Positions 25,286 through 33,694 of a DNA stretch of 39,441 bases are shown here, piece by piece (the first letter of the stretch is position 1; the number at the start of each line of letters is the position of its first letter). Source of the DNA: CAZPMC01 sp964587755 (GTDB lineage Bacteria > Bacillota > Clostridia > Acetivibrionales > DTU013); contig CAZPMC010000019.1 in the NCBI GenBank assembly GCA_964587755.1, positions 1 to 39,441 on the forward strand. The letters are read 5' to 3'. The notes beneath the pieces were generated by a model that searched no databases, was not told the origin of the DNA, and worked only from the letters and a program-made list of their open reading frames with translations. The translations under genes were made by a program, and so were the position numbers.

Positions 25286-25890
25286 TTAAATCACAATTCT
25301 ACCTGTGTAAATATCCCTTATAATATCCTCAATATCAGGTTCTTTAAGCTCAATATTGGATACGGAGGCAACTGCTCCTATTTTGCAAATCAGCTCTTTG
25401 CTTGAAATTGTGTTCTTATTGAAAGTAAATGTCCATTTGCCGCCTTCCTTTGATTCTATTTCCGCGCAGGGAATGGAAATCTCCGGCGGCTCGCCGGCAA
25501 AGTCCACAACAAGGGTATTTGAGCAGCCCAGCTTGTTTTTAACCTCATCCATCTTCATGTCAAGGACTATCTTGCCGTTGTCTATCATGATGATGCGCTC
25601 GCATATCTCCTGGATATCCTTCATGTCATGGGTGGTCAGTATAACCGTTACTCCTCTTTCATTGCGTGCTCCTTTCTTTTTACATAAGGCACATTCCCGA
25701 GCACTGTTATTATGCCTCTTGTGGGAACGAGAATTCCCGATAGCATCTTAATGGTAGTTGACTTGCCTGCCCCGTTGGGGCCGATATAGCCAACCAGCTC
25801 GCCCTTTGACACATTGAAGCTGATTCCGTCAACAGCTATCTTAGTATCATATTGCCTGGACAATAGATTCCCTATGAAGCCCTTGTCCCT
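25286..25890 (-). pseudogene. Remnant of ABC-2 type exporter ATPase
   Basis: Two fragments of one NatA/CcmA-like ATPase. From 25890, RDKGFIGNLL runs through AVDGISF and the Walker A GPNGAGKST to VPYVKRKEHA. The frame then breaks near 25650 and homology resumes one frame over with ERGVTVILTTHD (the switch histidine) and ERIIMIDNGK to the natural end. Everything between, including the LSGGQ signature and Walker B, is gone, so the protein cannot hydrolyse ATP. The first ~15 codons are also lost, fused into the permease remnant. Confidence 0.88.
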
Positions 25891-26186
25891 AATAGCCGGT
25901 CAAGGCCGCCTCGGGTTACCTCCCTGTCAATGCAGTAAATAGAGCCGAAGAAAAATGCCCCCGATATTGCATATGTTATGTGATTTGTTCCAAACAGGAT
26001 AGATAAATCTGTAAAATCCCACCCTCCTATATTTGAGAAGCGGTTTGTTATGACCCAGAATGTAGAATAAGTAATGAAATAGCAGTAGAAGTTGGCAAAC
26101 TGGTCTGTTATAAAGCTGAGCTTATACTCGCTTCTGGATTTTACAATCATTTTTATAAAGGTAAGGTATGTCTTTAACGTCTCCAT
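25872..26186 (-). pseudogene. Remnant of ABC-2 permease (second subunit), C-terminal half missing
   Basis: METLKTYLTFIKMIVKSRSE starts after an intact GGGAGG site and continues as an ABC-2 permease of the daunorubicin-type export group. After REVTRGGLDRLL the sequence jumps straight into the ATPase, leaving a stop after GTRAS. About 105 residues remain of an expected 260 or so, so several membrane helices are missing. Confidence 0.8.
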
Positions 26187-26528
26187 ACTAACCTCCCTGC
26201 AAAACACACTTCTTTACTGCAGCCACATATTTTAAGCAGAAAAGGAGAAAACACTGCAACAAGTAAAATGCCTCTGTTTAATATTCTTCCCAGGACCATT
26301 CCAAAAGACATACTCCAAAAGTTTAATATGGGGTTTATGGGTTTTATCAGATCTATAACTACATCACCCGTATAAACCTTCTCGCCTATCATATAAGAAA
26401 TGTGATTTTCATAGGGCCATCTGTGCAATGACTGCAAATACCGAGCCAAATATACCCATAAGAACTTCACTTTTATAGGCAAACGACTCCTTGAAGCCAA
26501 TTTTTAAGAAAGCAATACATGAGTCCAT
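26174..26528 (-). pseudogene. Remnant of ABC-2 permease (first subunit), frameshifted and truncated
   Basis: ATG at 26528 with AGGGGGATTG upstream opens MDSCIAFLKIGFKESFAYKS and ends at a stop after VIAQMAL. Homology continues in another frame (SYMIGEKVYTGDVVIDLIKP, then FWSMSFGMVLGRIL) and then runs into unrelated codons at the boundary with the next subunit. At least two deletions are needed to explain this. With the two following remnants it was once a permease-permease-ATPase operon. Confidence 0.8.
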
Positions 26529-26641
26529 TACAATCCCCCTAAATAAAAACAAAAGAATTGTTCAGGCTTACGGTTCATTATTTGCATAGATGCATTAATT
26601 TGGAATAATAAGAAATATCTTATTCAAGATTATGAAAAATG

Positions 26642-29122
26642 TCAACTAAACTTTTTTAGAAATTGGATAGCCGCATCTTCATCAAGAGGCCTGCTGATGA
26701 AATATCCCTGTATTTTATCGCATCCGTTGTTCTTAAGATATTCCATCTGCTTTTCATGCTCAACACCTTCTGCTACAGTGCAATGACCAAGCTTATGTGC
26801 CATTGATATTATATCTCCTGTGATAGCATTTTGGGCATCAATAGTTAGCAGATTATCAACAAAGTATTTATCAATTTTTAGACAGTTTACATTTAGCTCT
26901 CTTTCTCGTGAAAGAGATGAATAGCCGGTCCCAAAGTCATCTATTGCGATAGAAAGTCCAAAATTCTTCAGCCGGCCAATTATTCTGTTTATTTCTTGAT
27001 AATCATTAGCAAATACCGATTCTGTGATCTCAAGTCCTATATTTTTAGTATTAACCTGCATTTCATTTATCATCTCAAATAGATTTTCACTAAAGCCACT
27101 TCTAAGCAACTGAATTGGAGAAATATTTATCGAAACATATATATCCTCATACCCGTTCTTCTTCAGTTTGTTTATAAAGCACAGGGCATTAAGAAAAATC
27201 TTTTCACCTACGCCAATAATGAGCTTGGTTTTTTCGGCTATAGGAATGAATTCCAAAGGTGGTACCAGACCCAGCTCACAAGTATGAAGCCTTGCCAGAG
27301 CTTCAAACCCACATATTTTATTTGATTTGAGCTCCAAAATCGGCTGGAATTGCAGAAACAACCCGTTACTGTCATCACCCTCAGCAATTTTACCAAGTTC
27401 ATGTTTTATAGCTTCCTCACGGTTTATTTTCGCTTCCATTTCCGTATCAAAAAAGCAAATGCCAAAGTCTTTGTCATAAATATCAATCGCTCTTTCAGAT
27501 GCAATTAAAACCTTTTTTAAAAGCTGGTCTATATTTTGCTCATTATCCTTGTCCAACTCAATGACACCAATACCGCCACCGATTCTTTCTATTGAAAGAA
27601 TTGGCTCCAATGTTCTTACAATATCTGCGCAAAACTCGGTTAACTCCTTTTTATCCTTGTACCCCTTCACATAGAACGAAAATCTGTTTTCAAATGTATT
27701 GAATAATAGCTTCTTATCCGTACAGTGCACTCTTAGGGCATCCGCTATTTTTTTCATCAGCTCCTGGGTGTAGTGAAAGCCATAAGATGTAGTCAGTAAG
27801 CGGACAGCGCTAAGATTAATTGAAACAACAGCTCTTTTTTCCCTGGCCATTTTCTTCAAGTCTATACTAAGAAGGTTTTCAAGATAATTGCGATTGTATA
27901 AACCTGTCCATCTGTCATGCTCATTATTGTATTTAAGGTTGTCCTCCATTTTTTTTCTGTCCGTAATGTCAATAATTATTCCTTCAAGGGCTTCCACTTT
28001 ACCCTGTTCGTCATAAATGCCCTCTCCCATCTCAAGAACCCATTTCCGATCTCCCGAGGCTGTTATTATTTCGTATTCATATTTCAAGGGCAGCTTCTTC
28101 TCTAGAATACGCTTCCACTCCTTACGAAGAGGCTCATGGAATTCCGGTGCTATTAAATCATTAAAGGAAAGGTCTTTATTATACAAAAGGCTTTCAGGGT
28201 GATAACCTGTTAATTTATAACAGCCGGCAGAAACAAACTGCATAGTCCACTCATTATCATAGTAGCACCTGTATGCCAGGCCGGGAAGGTTTGAAAGAAG
28301 CACTGATTTACTTCGCTCACTCTCCTGCAAAGCTGCTTCAATTTCTTTTCTTTTTGTAATATCCTGGACTAAACAAATATGATTATTTGAACTATTATTA
28401 GATAATATAAGCGGCGCAGTAGTCATATGTACCCATACTATTGAACCGTCAGGCTTTACATATCGCTTTTCCATCGAATATCCGCTAATTTCACCTGACT
28501 TAAGCTTCCTAAAGTTTCTCAAATCCTCTTCAAGGTCGTCTGGATGTGTAATGCTTTCCCATCCAAGCTTTATTATTTCTGCCTGGGTTCTGCCTGTAAT
28601 AAACTCAAACACGGGATTTATTCTGTAAACAAAACCATTATTAGCTTCAGACGTTTCATTTCCGTATAAGAATGCTATGCCGATGGGCGCCTGCTGAAAC
28701 AATGCCTCAAACAGAACTTGCTGCTCCTGAAGCTTCTCCTCATAGCTCTTTTGCTTCATTACTTTTAAATGCATATCAATCCTGGCTTTTAAGGACTCTT
28801 CTTGAATAGGCTTGCGGAAGCAATCGGTAGCACCTAGTTCAAGTCCCTTTATTTCATCTTCTATATCAACGGGATCAGTCAGAATAATGGTGTGAATGTC
28901 TTTAAACCTGGAATCAGCCTTAAGTGAGGCCAACAATTGATAACCGCCTATACTGCACAAATCGAAGTCAACTAGTATAAGCTCGATATCGGGATTCAAC
29001 TCAATCAGGCGCATTGCTTCTGTACCGTTGTCCGCAATCAATACGTTGTATTCACCCAATGCATTTTTAATAATTGAGCACTCAAGGGCTGAATCATTAA
29101 CAACCAAGATTTTTACGGGCAT
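26642..29122 (-). CDS. REC-PAS-PAS-GGDEF-EAL protein, probable c-di-GMP phosphodiesterase
   Basis: 826-residue soluble signalling protein. Receiver domain about 3-120 with phosphoacceptor Asp in ELILVDFDLCSIGGYQ and Lys in DCFRKPI; two PAS domains about 135-262 and 268-388; GGDEF about 395-560; EAL about 570-820. The GGDEF signature is replaced by ENRFSFYV, so cyclase activity is not expected. The EAL side is complete: GFEALAR, LEITESVF, IAIDDFGTGYSSL, CLKIDKYFV, VAEGVEHEKQ and QGYFISRPL. It therefore most likely degrades c-di-GMP under control of phosphorylation and PAS signals. ATG at 29122, 6 bases after GGAGG. No cognate histidine kinase is adjacent. Confidence 0.93.
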   Translation of the reverse strand: MPVKILVVNDSALECSIIKNALGEYNVLIADNGTEAMRLIELNPDIELILVDFDLCSIGGYQLLASLKADSRFKDIHTIILTDPVDIEDEIKGLELGATDCFRKPIQEESLKARIDMHLKVMKQKSYEEKLQEQQVLFEALFQQAPIGIAFLYGNETSEANNGFVYRINPVFEFITGRTQAEIIKLGWESITHPDDLEEDLRNFRKLKSGEISGYSMEKRYVKPDGSIVWVHMTTAPLILSNNSSNNHICLVQDITKRKEIEAALQESERSKSVLLSNLPGLAYRCYYDNEWTMQFVSAGCYKLTGYHPESLLYNKDLSFNDLIAPEFHEPLRKEWKRILEKKLPLKYEYEIITASGDRKWVLEMGEGIYDEQGKVEALEGIIIDITDRKKMEDNLKYNNEHDRWTGLYNRNYLENLLSIDLKKMAREKRAVVSINLSAVRLLTTSYGFHYTQELMKKIADALRVHCTDKKLLFNTFENRFSFYVKGYKDKKELTEFCADIVRTLEPILSIERIGGGIGVIELDKDNEQNIDQLLKKVLIASERAIDIYDKDFGICFFDTEMEAKINREEAIKHELGKIAEGDDSNGLFLQFQPILELKSNKICGFEALARLHTCELGLVPPLEFIPIAEKTKLIIGVGEKIFLNALCFINKLKKNGYEDIYVSINISPIQLLRSGFSENLFEMINEMQVNTKNIGLEITESVFANDYQEINRIIGRLKNFGLSIAIDDFGTGYSSLSRERELNVNCLKIDKYFVDNLLTIDAQNAITGDIISMAHKLGHCTVAEGVEHEKQMEYLKNNGCDKIQGYFISRPLDEDAAIQFLKKFS

Positions 29123-29181
29123 AGCAATCCTCCATATCCACAACCATTACTTCTTGTAAAGGTACTTTTATCTGAATAAAA

Positions 29182-29224
29182 AATCAGGCTTCGAAAAAAT
29201 ATTACGTTTTTAGTACGCCTGATT
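29182..29224 (-). terminator. Terminator-like hairpin inside the leader of the EAL gene
   Basis: On the minus strand AATCAGGC and GCCTGATT enclose a 27-base loop (itself with an AAAAA/TTTTT inner stem), followed by TTTTTATT. It lies between the promoter at 29272-29301 and the ATG at 29122, so it could attenuate the gene or end a short RNA. Confidence 0.6.
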
Positions 29225-29271
29225 AGTCTATACGATTCAGTTAAAGCAAAAAATTCTCAATTTTCTGACTA

Positions 29272-29301
29272 ATTATACCACAATTTTCATAGGTTTTTCA
29301 A
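29272..29301 (-). promoter_or_regulatory. Extended -10 promoter of the EAL gene
   Basis: TTGAAA (29296-29301), 18 bases, TATAAT (29272-29277) with TGG directly upstream of the -10 (extended -10). Leader of about 140 bases follows. Confidence 0.7.
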
Positions 29302-29458
29302 CAATTAAGGGCTACATACCTAACAATATAGTACAAAATGGTGCCAGGCACCAGTGAGGAACATTCACAGACTGTGAAATGTGGCGAAGTTAGAATGCGG
29401 TATAACGAACAAACGTTATAAAGCTTGATGTGGGGATTGCAGTCGCGATGAACCATTA
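29302..29458. other. Intergenic stretch with three short inverted repeats
   Basis: No gene found. TGGTGCC-A-GGCACCA at 29339-29353, a CACAG/CTGTG hairpin at 29361-29382, and TATAACG-6-CGTTATA at 29401-29420. On the minus strand the first is followed by ATTTTGT and could serve as a weak guaA terminator. Confidence 0.4.
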
Positions 29459-30994
29459 CTACTCCCACTCAATTGTCGCCGGCGGCTTACTGGTTATATC
29501 ATATACAATCCTGTTAATGTGACCGACTTCATTTACTATTCTGGTCGATATCTTCTCGAGAACGTCATGGGGAATTCTTGCCCACTGTGCCGTCATAAAA
29601 TCAGTTGTGGTTACTGCCCTTAAAGCCAGTGTATAGTCATAGGTTCTCTCATCGCCCATTACGCCTACGCTTCTCATGTCTGTTAGAACCGTGAAATACT
29701 GGTCTAAATCCTTATCCAAGCCTGCCTTGGTGATTTCACTTCTGAATATATGATCAGCATCCCTGAGAATATCAAGCTTTTCCTTTGTTATATTGCCGAT
29801 AATACGGATGGCAAGGCCTGGTCCGGGGAAGGGCTGGCGCCATACTAACTCATGTGGTATTCCAAGCTCCTCTCCCGCTTTCCTTACCTCATCCTTAAAA
29901 AGCTCTCTCAGTGGCTCTATTATCTCTTTGAAATCAACATAATCCGGCAAACCACCCACATTGTGATGGCTTTTTATAACAGCAGCATCCCCTGCACCGC
30001 TTTCAATAACATCAGGGTAAATGGTACCCTGAACCAGATAATCCACCTTCCCTATTTTCTTTGCCTCTTCCTCAAAAACCCTTATAAACTCTTCCCCGAT
30101 GATTTTTCTTTTTTGCTCAGGGTCTTTCACCCCTGCCAGTTTATTTAAGAATCTTTCTTGTGCATTAACCTTTATTAAGTTCATATCGTATTTTTCTCTG
30201 AAAACCTTCTCAACCTGCTCTGCCTCATATTTTCTTAACAGGCCATGGTCCACAAAAATACAAGTAAGCTGCTTGCCAACTGCCTTTTGCATCATGACCG
30301 CAGCCACTGAAGAATCAACTCCTCCGGATAGAGCACAAAGCACTTTTCCGTCGCCTATCTTCTGTCTTATAGACTCTATAGAGTTCTTGACAAATTCGGA
30401 CATGCCCCAGCTTCCTGAGCATCCACAAATACCATATAGGAAGTTTTTTAATATATCCTTTCCCTTAGGTGTATGAACTACCTCGGGGTGGAACTGGACA
30501 GCATACAGCCTTCTGTCATTGTCCTCCATTGCTGCAACAGGACAGTCGGAGGTTGCGGCTGTTCTTGAAAAACCCTCCGGCATATCCTTTACATGATATG
30601 TGTGGCTCATCCAGCAGCTAGTAGATTCCTCAAGGCCCTTAAACAGTTTGCTCCCGCCTAAAAGCTTCAAATCTGTTTTGCCGTATTCGCGTGATTCTGC
30701 CCTTTCCACTTTTCCTCCCAGCATAACGCTCATAAGCTGCATGCCATAGCAAATACCAAGTACAGGTATCCCAAGATTAAAAACCTCTTTGTCTGCAAAA
30801 GGGGCATTTTCATCAAGTACCGATGCAGGACCACCCGTAAAAATAATTCCCTTTGGGTTTAATGCCTTTATTCTTTCTATGGATGCATTATATGGCAGTA
30901 CTTCACAATACACCTTTGACTCTCTCACTCTTCTGGCTATGAGTTGGTTGTATTGACCGCCGAAGTCCAGCACCAATATCATTTCATTATCCAT
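29459..30994 (-). CDS. guaA: GMP synthase (glutamine-hydrolysing)
   Basis: XMP, ATP and glutamine to GMP. 511 residues. N-terminal class I amidotransferase (Cys in GICYGMQLM, His-Pro-Glu in VQFHPEV), ATP-pyrophosphatase P-loop ALSGGVDSSVAAVMM, and the C-terminal dimerisation domain ending KPPATIEWE. All active-site motifs are intact. ATG at 30994 with AGGAG 8 bases upstream. It starts 14 bases after larC ends, so the two are probably co-transcribed; no riboswitch fits in that gap. Confidence 0.97.
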   Translation of the reverse strand: MDNEMILVLDFGGQYNQLIARRVRESKVYCEVLPYNASIERIKALNPKGIIFTGGPASVLDENAPFADKEVFNLGIPVLGICYGMQLMSVMLGGKVERAESREYGKTDLKLLGGSKLFKGLEESTSCWMSHTYHVKDMPEGFSRTAATSDCPVAAMEDNDRRLYAVQFHPEVVHTPKGKDILKNFLYGICGCSGSWGMSEFVKNSIESIRQKIGDGKVLCALSGGVDSSVAAVMMQKAVGKQLTCIFVDHGLLRKYEAEQVEKVFREKYDMNLIKVNAQERFLNKLAGVKDPEQKRKIIGEEFIRVFEEEAKKIGKVDYLVQGTIYPDVIESGAGDAAVIKSHHNVGGLPDYVDFKEIIEPLRELFKDEVRKAGEELGIPHELVWRQPFPGPGLAIRIIGNITKEKLDILRDADHIFRSEITKAGLDKDLDQYFTVLTDMRSVGVMGDERTYDYTLALRAVTTTDFMTAQWARIPHDVLEKISTRIVNEVGHINRIVYDITSKPPATIEWE

Positions 30995-31008
30995 TATTTA
31001 TACTCCTG

Positions 31009-31857
31009 TTATATGTGATTAAATTTATTACACATTATATCTGTACCAAAGTTCATTGTAAATCCTGTTTTTAAAACACTCGGATTATCTTGATTGTAAT
31101 TCAGCTCATTGAATGTCTCCCCCAAAGTCACCCTAAGAGCCGCAAGGCGCCCTGTTTCACGTTTTCCAAAGCCATAGCCTACCTTCTCCACAATCATTGG
31201 AGGAGGGCTTCCAAAACCGGAGGACATACACTTAATAAGTCCCATTCCTGTAGGTGTAATAAGCTCAGTCCCCACATTCTCACTAATCAATGGTATCCCG
31301 CTGCCGGCAAGCATCTGTAAGACCGCAGGAACAGGCACTGGCAGTATGCCATGCCTGCATTTTATAAAACCGCACCCGTCGTGAAGAACAGAGCTGAATA
31401 CTTTCCCGACTTTAAGCAACTCCAGACAAATACCCGTACCTACAACATCAATAATAGAATCCAGTTCCCCGACCTCATGCAAAGGCACTTCATAAAGAGT
31501 CGAATCATGAACCTTTGCCTCTGCTTGCGCTATCTCAGTATAAACCCTTTTGCTGAAAGCCTTCACATTTTCACTTAAGCCGGAGTTATCAATTATCATC
31601 TCAATTTCAGCAAGACCCCGCTGTTTGTGATACATGATGTTGTTTCGCCTTAAATCGTCATCTTTGAGCAACACCGATACATCCGTACCCTTAATGCCGC
31701 ATTTATTGACATCGGAAATAATTATTTCATATCCGTCTATACAAAGCTTGTCCATCTCGTCTAGGAAAGCCTTTCTATCGATGCCCAGATCAAGTAAGGC
31801 TCCCATAGCCATGTCTCCGCTTATACCTGAGAAGCAATTGAAATACAGGATTTTCAT
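31009..31857 (-). CDS. larC: LarC-like nickel-insertion protein lacking the C-terminal domain
   Basis: 282 residues of the DUF111/LarC family, which inserts nickel into the pincer cofactor of lactate racemase and related enzymes. The N-terminus MKILYFNCFSGISGDMAMGA, the HEVGELDSIIDVVGTGICLE block and the ELITPTGMGLIKCMSSGFG block are all present. Full-length family members are about 400 residues. Here only the LarC1-like part plus an unmatched tail exists, and guaA starts 14 bases later, leaving no room for LarC2 in any frame. No larA, larB or larE is in the window. It may act as a split form, pair with a LarC2 elsewhere, or be decaying. Confidence 0.85.
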   Translation of the reverse strand: MKILYFNCFSGISGDMAMGALLDLGIDRKAFLDEMDKLCIDGYEIIISDVNKCGIKGTDVSVLLKDDDLRRNNIMYHKQRGLAEIEMIIDNSGLSENVKAFSKRVYTEIAQAEAKVHDSTLYEVPLHEVGELDSIIDVVGTGICLELLKVGKVFSSVLHDGCGFIKCRHGILPVPVPAVLQMLAGSGIPLISENVGTELITPTGMGLIKCMSSGFGSPPPMIVEKVGYGFGKRETGRLAALRVTLGETFNELNYNQDNPSVLKTGFTMNFGTDIMCNKFNHI

Positions 31858-31901
31858 ACCTTTTCTCCCATTACATTTTGTAACTTAAATAAAATCAATA
31901 A

Positions 31902-33003
31902 TTATTGATTCTGGACTAGGTAAGCATTAATAAACTGGTCTAAATCCCCGTCCATAACGGCATTCACATCACCCATCTCAAAGTTTGTGCGGTGATCCTT
32001 AACCATCGTATACGGACAAAATACATAGGAGCGTATCTGACTTCCCCAGGCAATATCCATCTGGACACCTTTCAGGTCTTCTATCTTTTCCTTGTGCTCC
32101 TTCTCTTTCAGATCCATTAACTTGGACTTCAGCATCTTCATAGCTGTATCTCTGTTCTGATGTTGGGATCTTTCAGTTTGACATGCAACAACCAAACCTG
32201 TCGGTACATGGGTAATTCTTACAGCCGAGTCGGTTTTGTTAACATGCTGTCCCCCTGCACCACTTGATCTGTATGTGTCTATCTTCAGATCATCAGGGTT
32301 TATATCTATTTGTATCTCATCGGTCATTTCCGGTATAACCTCACAGGAGGCAAATGAAGTGTGTCTTCTTCCCGATGCATCAAAGGGTGAAATCCTGACT
32401 AGTCTGTGTACACCTATTTCGGATCTGAGAAAGCCATATGCATTTTCTCCGACTATATTTATCGTAACACTTTTAATTCCTGCCTCATCTCCATCAAGAA
32501 TATCAAGGATTGTAACTGTATATCCGTGATTTTCTGCCCATCGGGTGTACATTCTAAGAAGCATTTGAACCCAATCCTGAGCCTCTGTTCCTCCTGCTCC
32601 TGCATGTAGTGTAAGAATGGCATTATTTTTGTCATAAGGCTTTGTTAAAAGTGTTTCAAGCCTCAAAGCCTCAAATGCCTTCTTAAGCTTTGCAAGCCCT
32701 TCACTTATTTCAGGTACGACATTACTGTCCCCCTCTTCTATTCCCAGTTCGTTGAGAACCTCTAAATCCTCCCAATCGGAAACTATTTTTTGATACCTTT
32801 CAACCTTTGTCTTTAAACTTTTGACTTTTTGCAAAACCTTTTGAGAATTCTCCATGTCGTCCCAAAAACCCGGTTCTGCAGCTTTATGCTCAAGTTCGTC
32901 TATTTCGTCTTTCAGCCTGGCGATGTCAAAGTGAATTCCCCATTTCAACGATAGCTTCGCCCAGATTTTCTATCTCTGGTTTAAATTGTTCCAGTTCAAG
33001 CAT
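31902..33003 (-). CDS. prfB: Peptide chain release factor 2, with programmed +1 frameshift
   Basis: Stop-codon release at UGA and UAA. Frame 0 runs from ATG at 33003 for 25 codons to CTT-TGA (the TGA at 32928-32926). Skipping T 32928 joins it to the main frame from 32927 (DIARLKDEIDELEHK) for 366 residues in all. CTTTGAC is the classical slippery site, and GGGG upstream is the internal ribosome-site stimulator. RF2 marks are SPFDASGRR (the SPF stop-recognition tripeptide) and the peptidyl-hydrolysis loop SSGAGGQHVN. Low RF2 favours the shift, so the gene regulates itself. Confidence 0.96.
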
Positions 33004-33032
33004 TCTCTATCAACTCCATTTATAAATTTATT

Positions 33033-33608
33033 TTAAGCATTTTCATCAAATATAATCGATTGCGCAGTTGCCCGCATTGACTTGCGACTGTTCATACTGG
33101 CTTTCCGAATAATATCATAAGCTTCCTTTTCACTGATTTTGTTTCTCTCCATTAAAATGCACTTTGCACGATCTACAAATCTTTTTCCCTCATAGTCCTC
33201 AGTTATTTGCTTAATTTTTTTATCATACCCTAAAATTCTTCTATAATTTATAATTGCCATTTCCACTGTATTAAGCAGTGCTTCCCTGATAACCTGTTTT
33301 GGGCAGAAACTTACGGAATAGGAGCTTTCAATAATTGACAAAACCGCAGAATCTTTATAGCTGCCAATGAGTATACAGGGGCATAGCATTTCACTGTCAA
33401 TTGTCTCAAGTGAACGTCTCACATCACTTTGTGCTGATTCAAGATCCACTATTGCAAAATCCGGGTGGAAAGTTCTCACAGCTCTTATTAAAGAAGCAGC
33501 CTGGTTTGTGCTCTCCAAATAAATATACCCGTTAGGATTCAGTATATTTCTAACCGCAACCCTCAATGAATTTTCAGTTGTAGCAATAATATATTTTTCA
33601 CCTGCCAT
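33033..33608 (-). CDS. REC-ANTAR regulator (RNA-binding antiterminator)
   Basis: 191 residues. An N-terminal receiver-like domain (Asp in DFAIVDLESAQ) lacks several receiver landmarks, and is followed by a helical linker and a C-terminal ANTAR domain (about 135-186: DRAKCILMERNKISEKEAYD and SMRATAQSII). ANTAR proteins bind paired hexaloop hairpins in leaders and prevent termination, typically of nitrogen or ethanolamine genes. No such target pair was recognised nearby. ATG at 33608 has AAGGGG very close; a GTG at 33623 is the alternative start, adding five residues. Confidence 0.88.
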   Translation of the reverse strand: MAGEKYIIATTENSLRVAVRNILNPNGYIYLESTNQAASLIRAVRTFHPDFAIVDLESAQSDVRRSLETIDSEMLCPCILIGSYKDSAVLSIIESSYSVSFCPKQVIREALLNTVEMAIINYRRILGYDKKIKQITEDYEGKRFVDRAKCILMERNKISEKEAYDIIRKASMNSRKSMRATAQSIIFDENA

Positions 33609-33694
33609 GGACCCCTTATCCACCTTCCTCTTAAATAATATATCAAACTATCCGTTTAATTGAAAGGTATATGTGACAGGGACGTTATCTGTGG

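Noticed and set aside
32929..33003. Separate short gene before prfB
   Set aside because: It is the frame-0 beginning of prfB ending at the programmed TGA.
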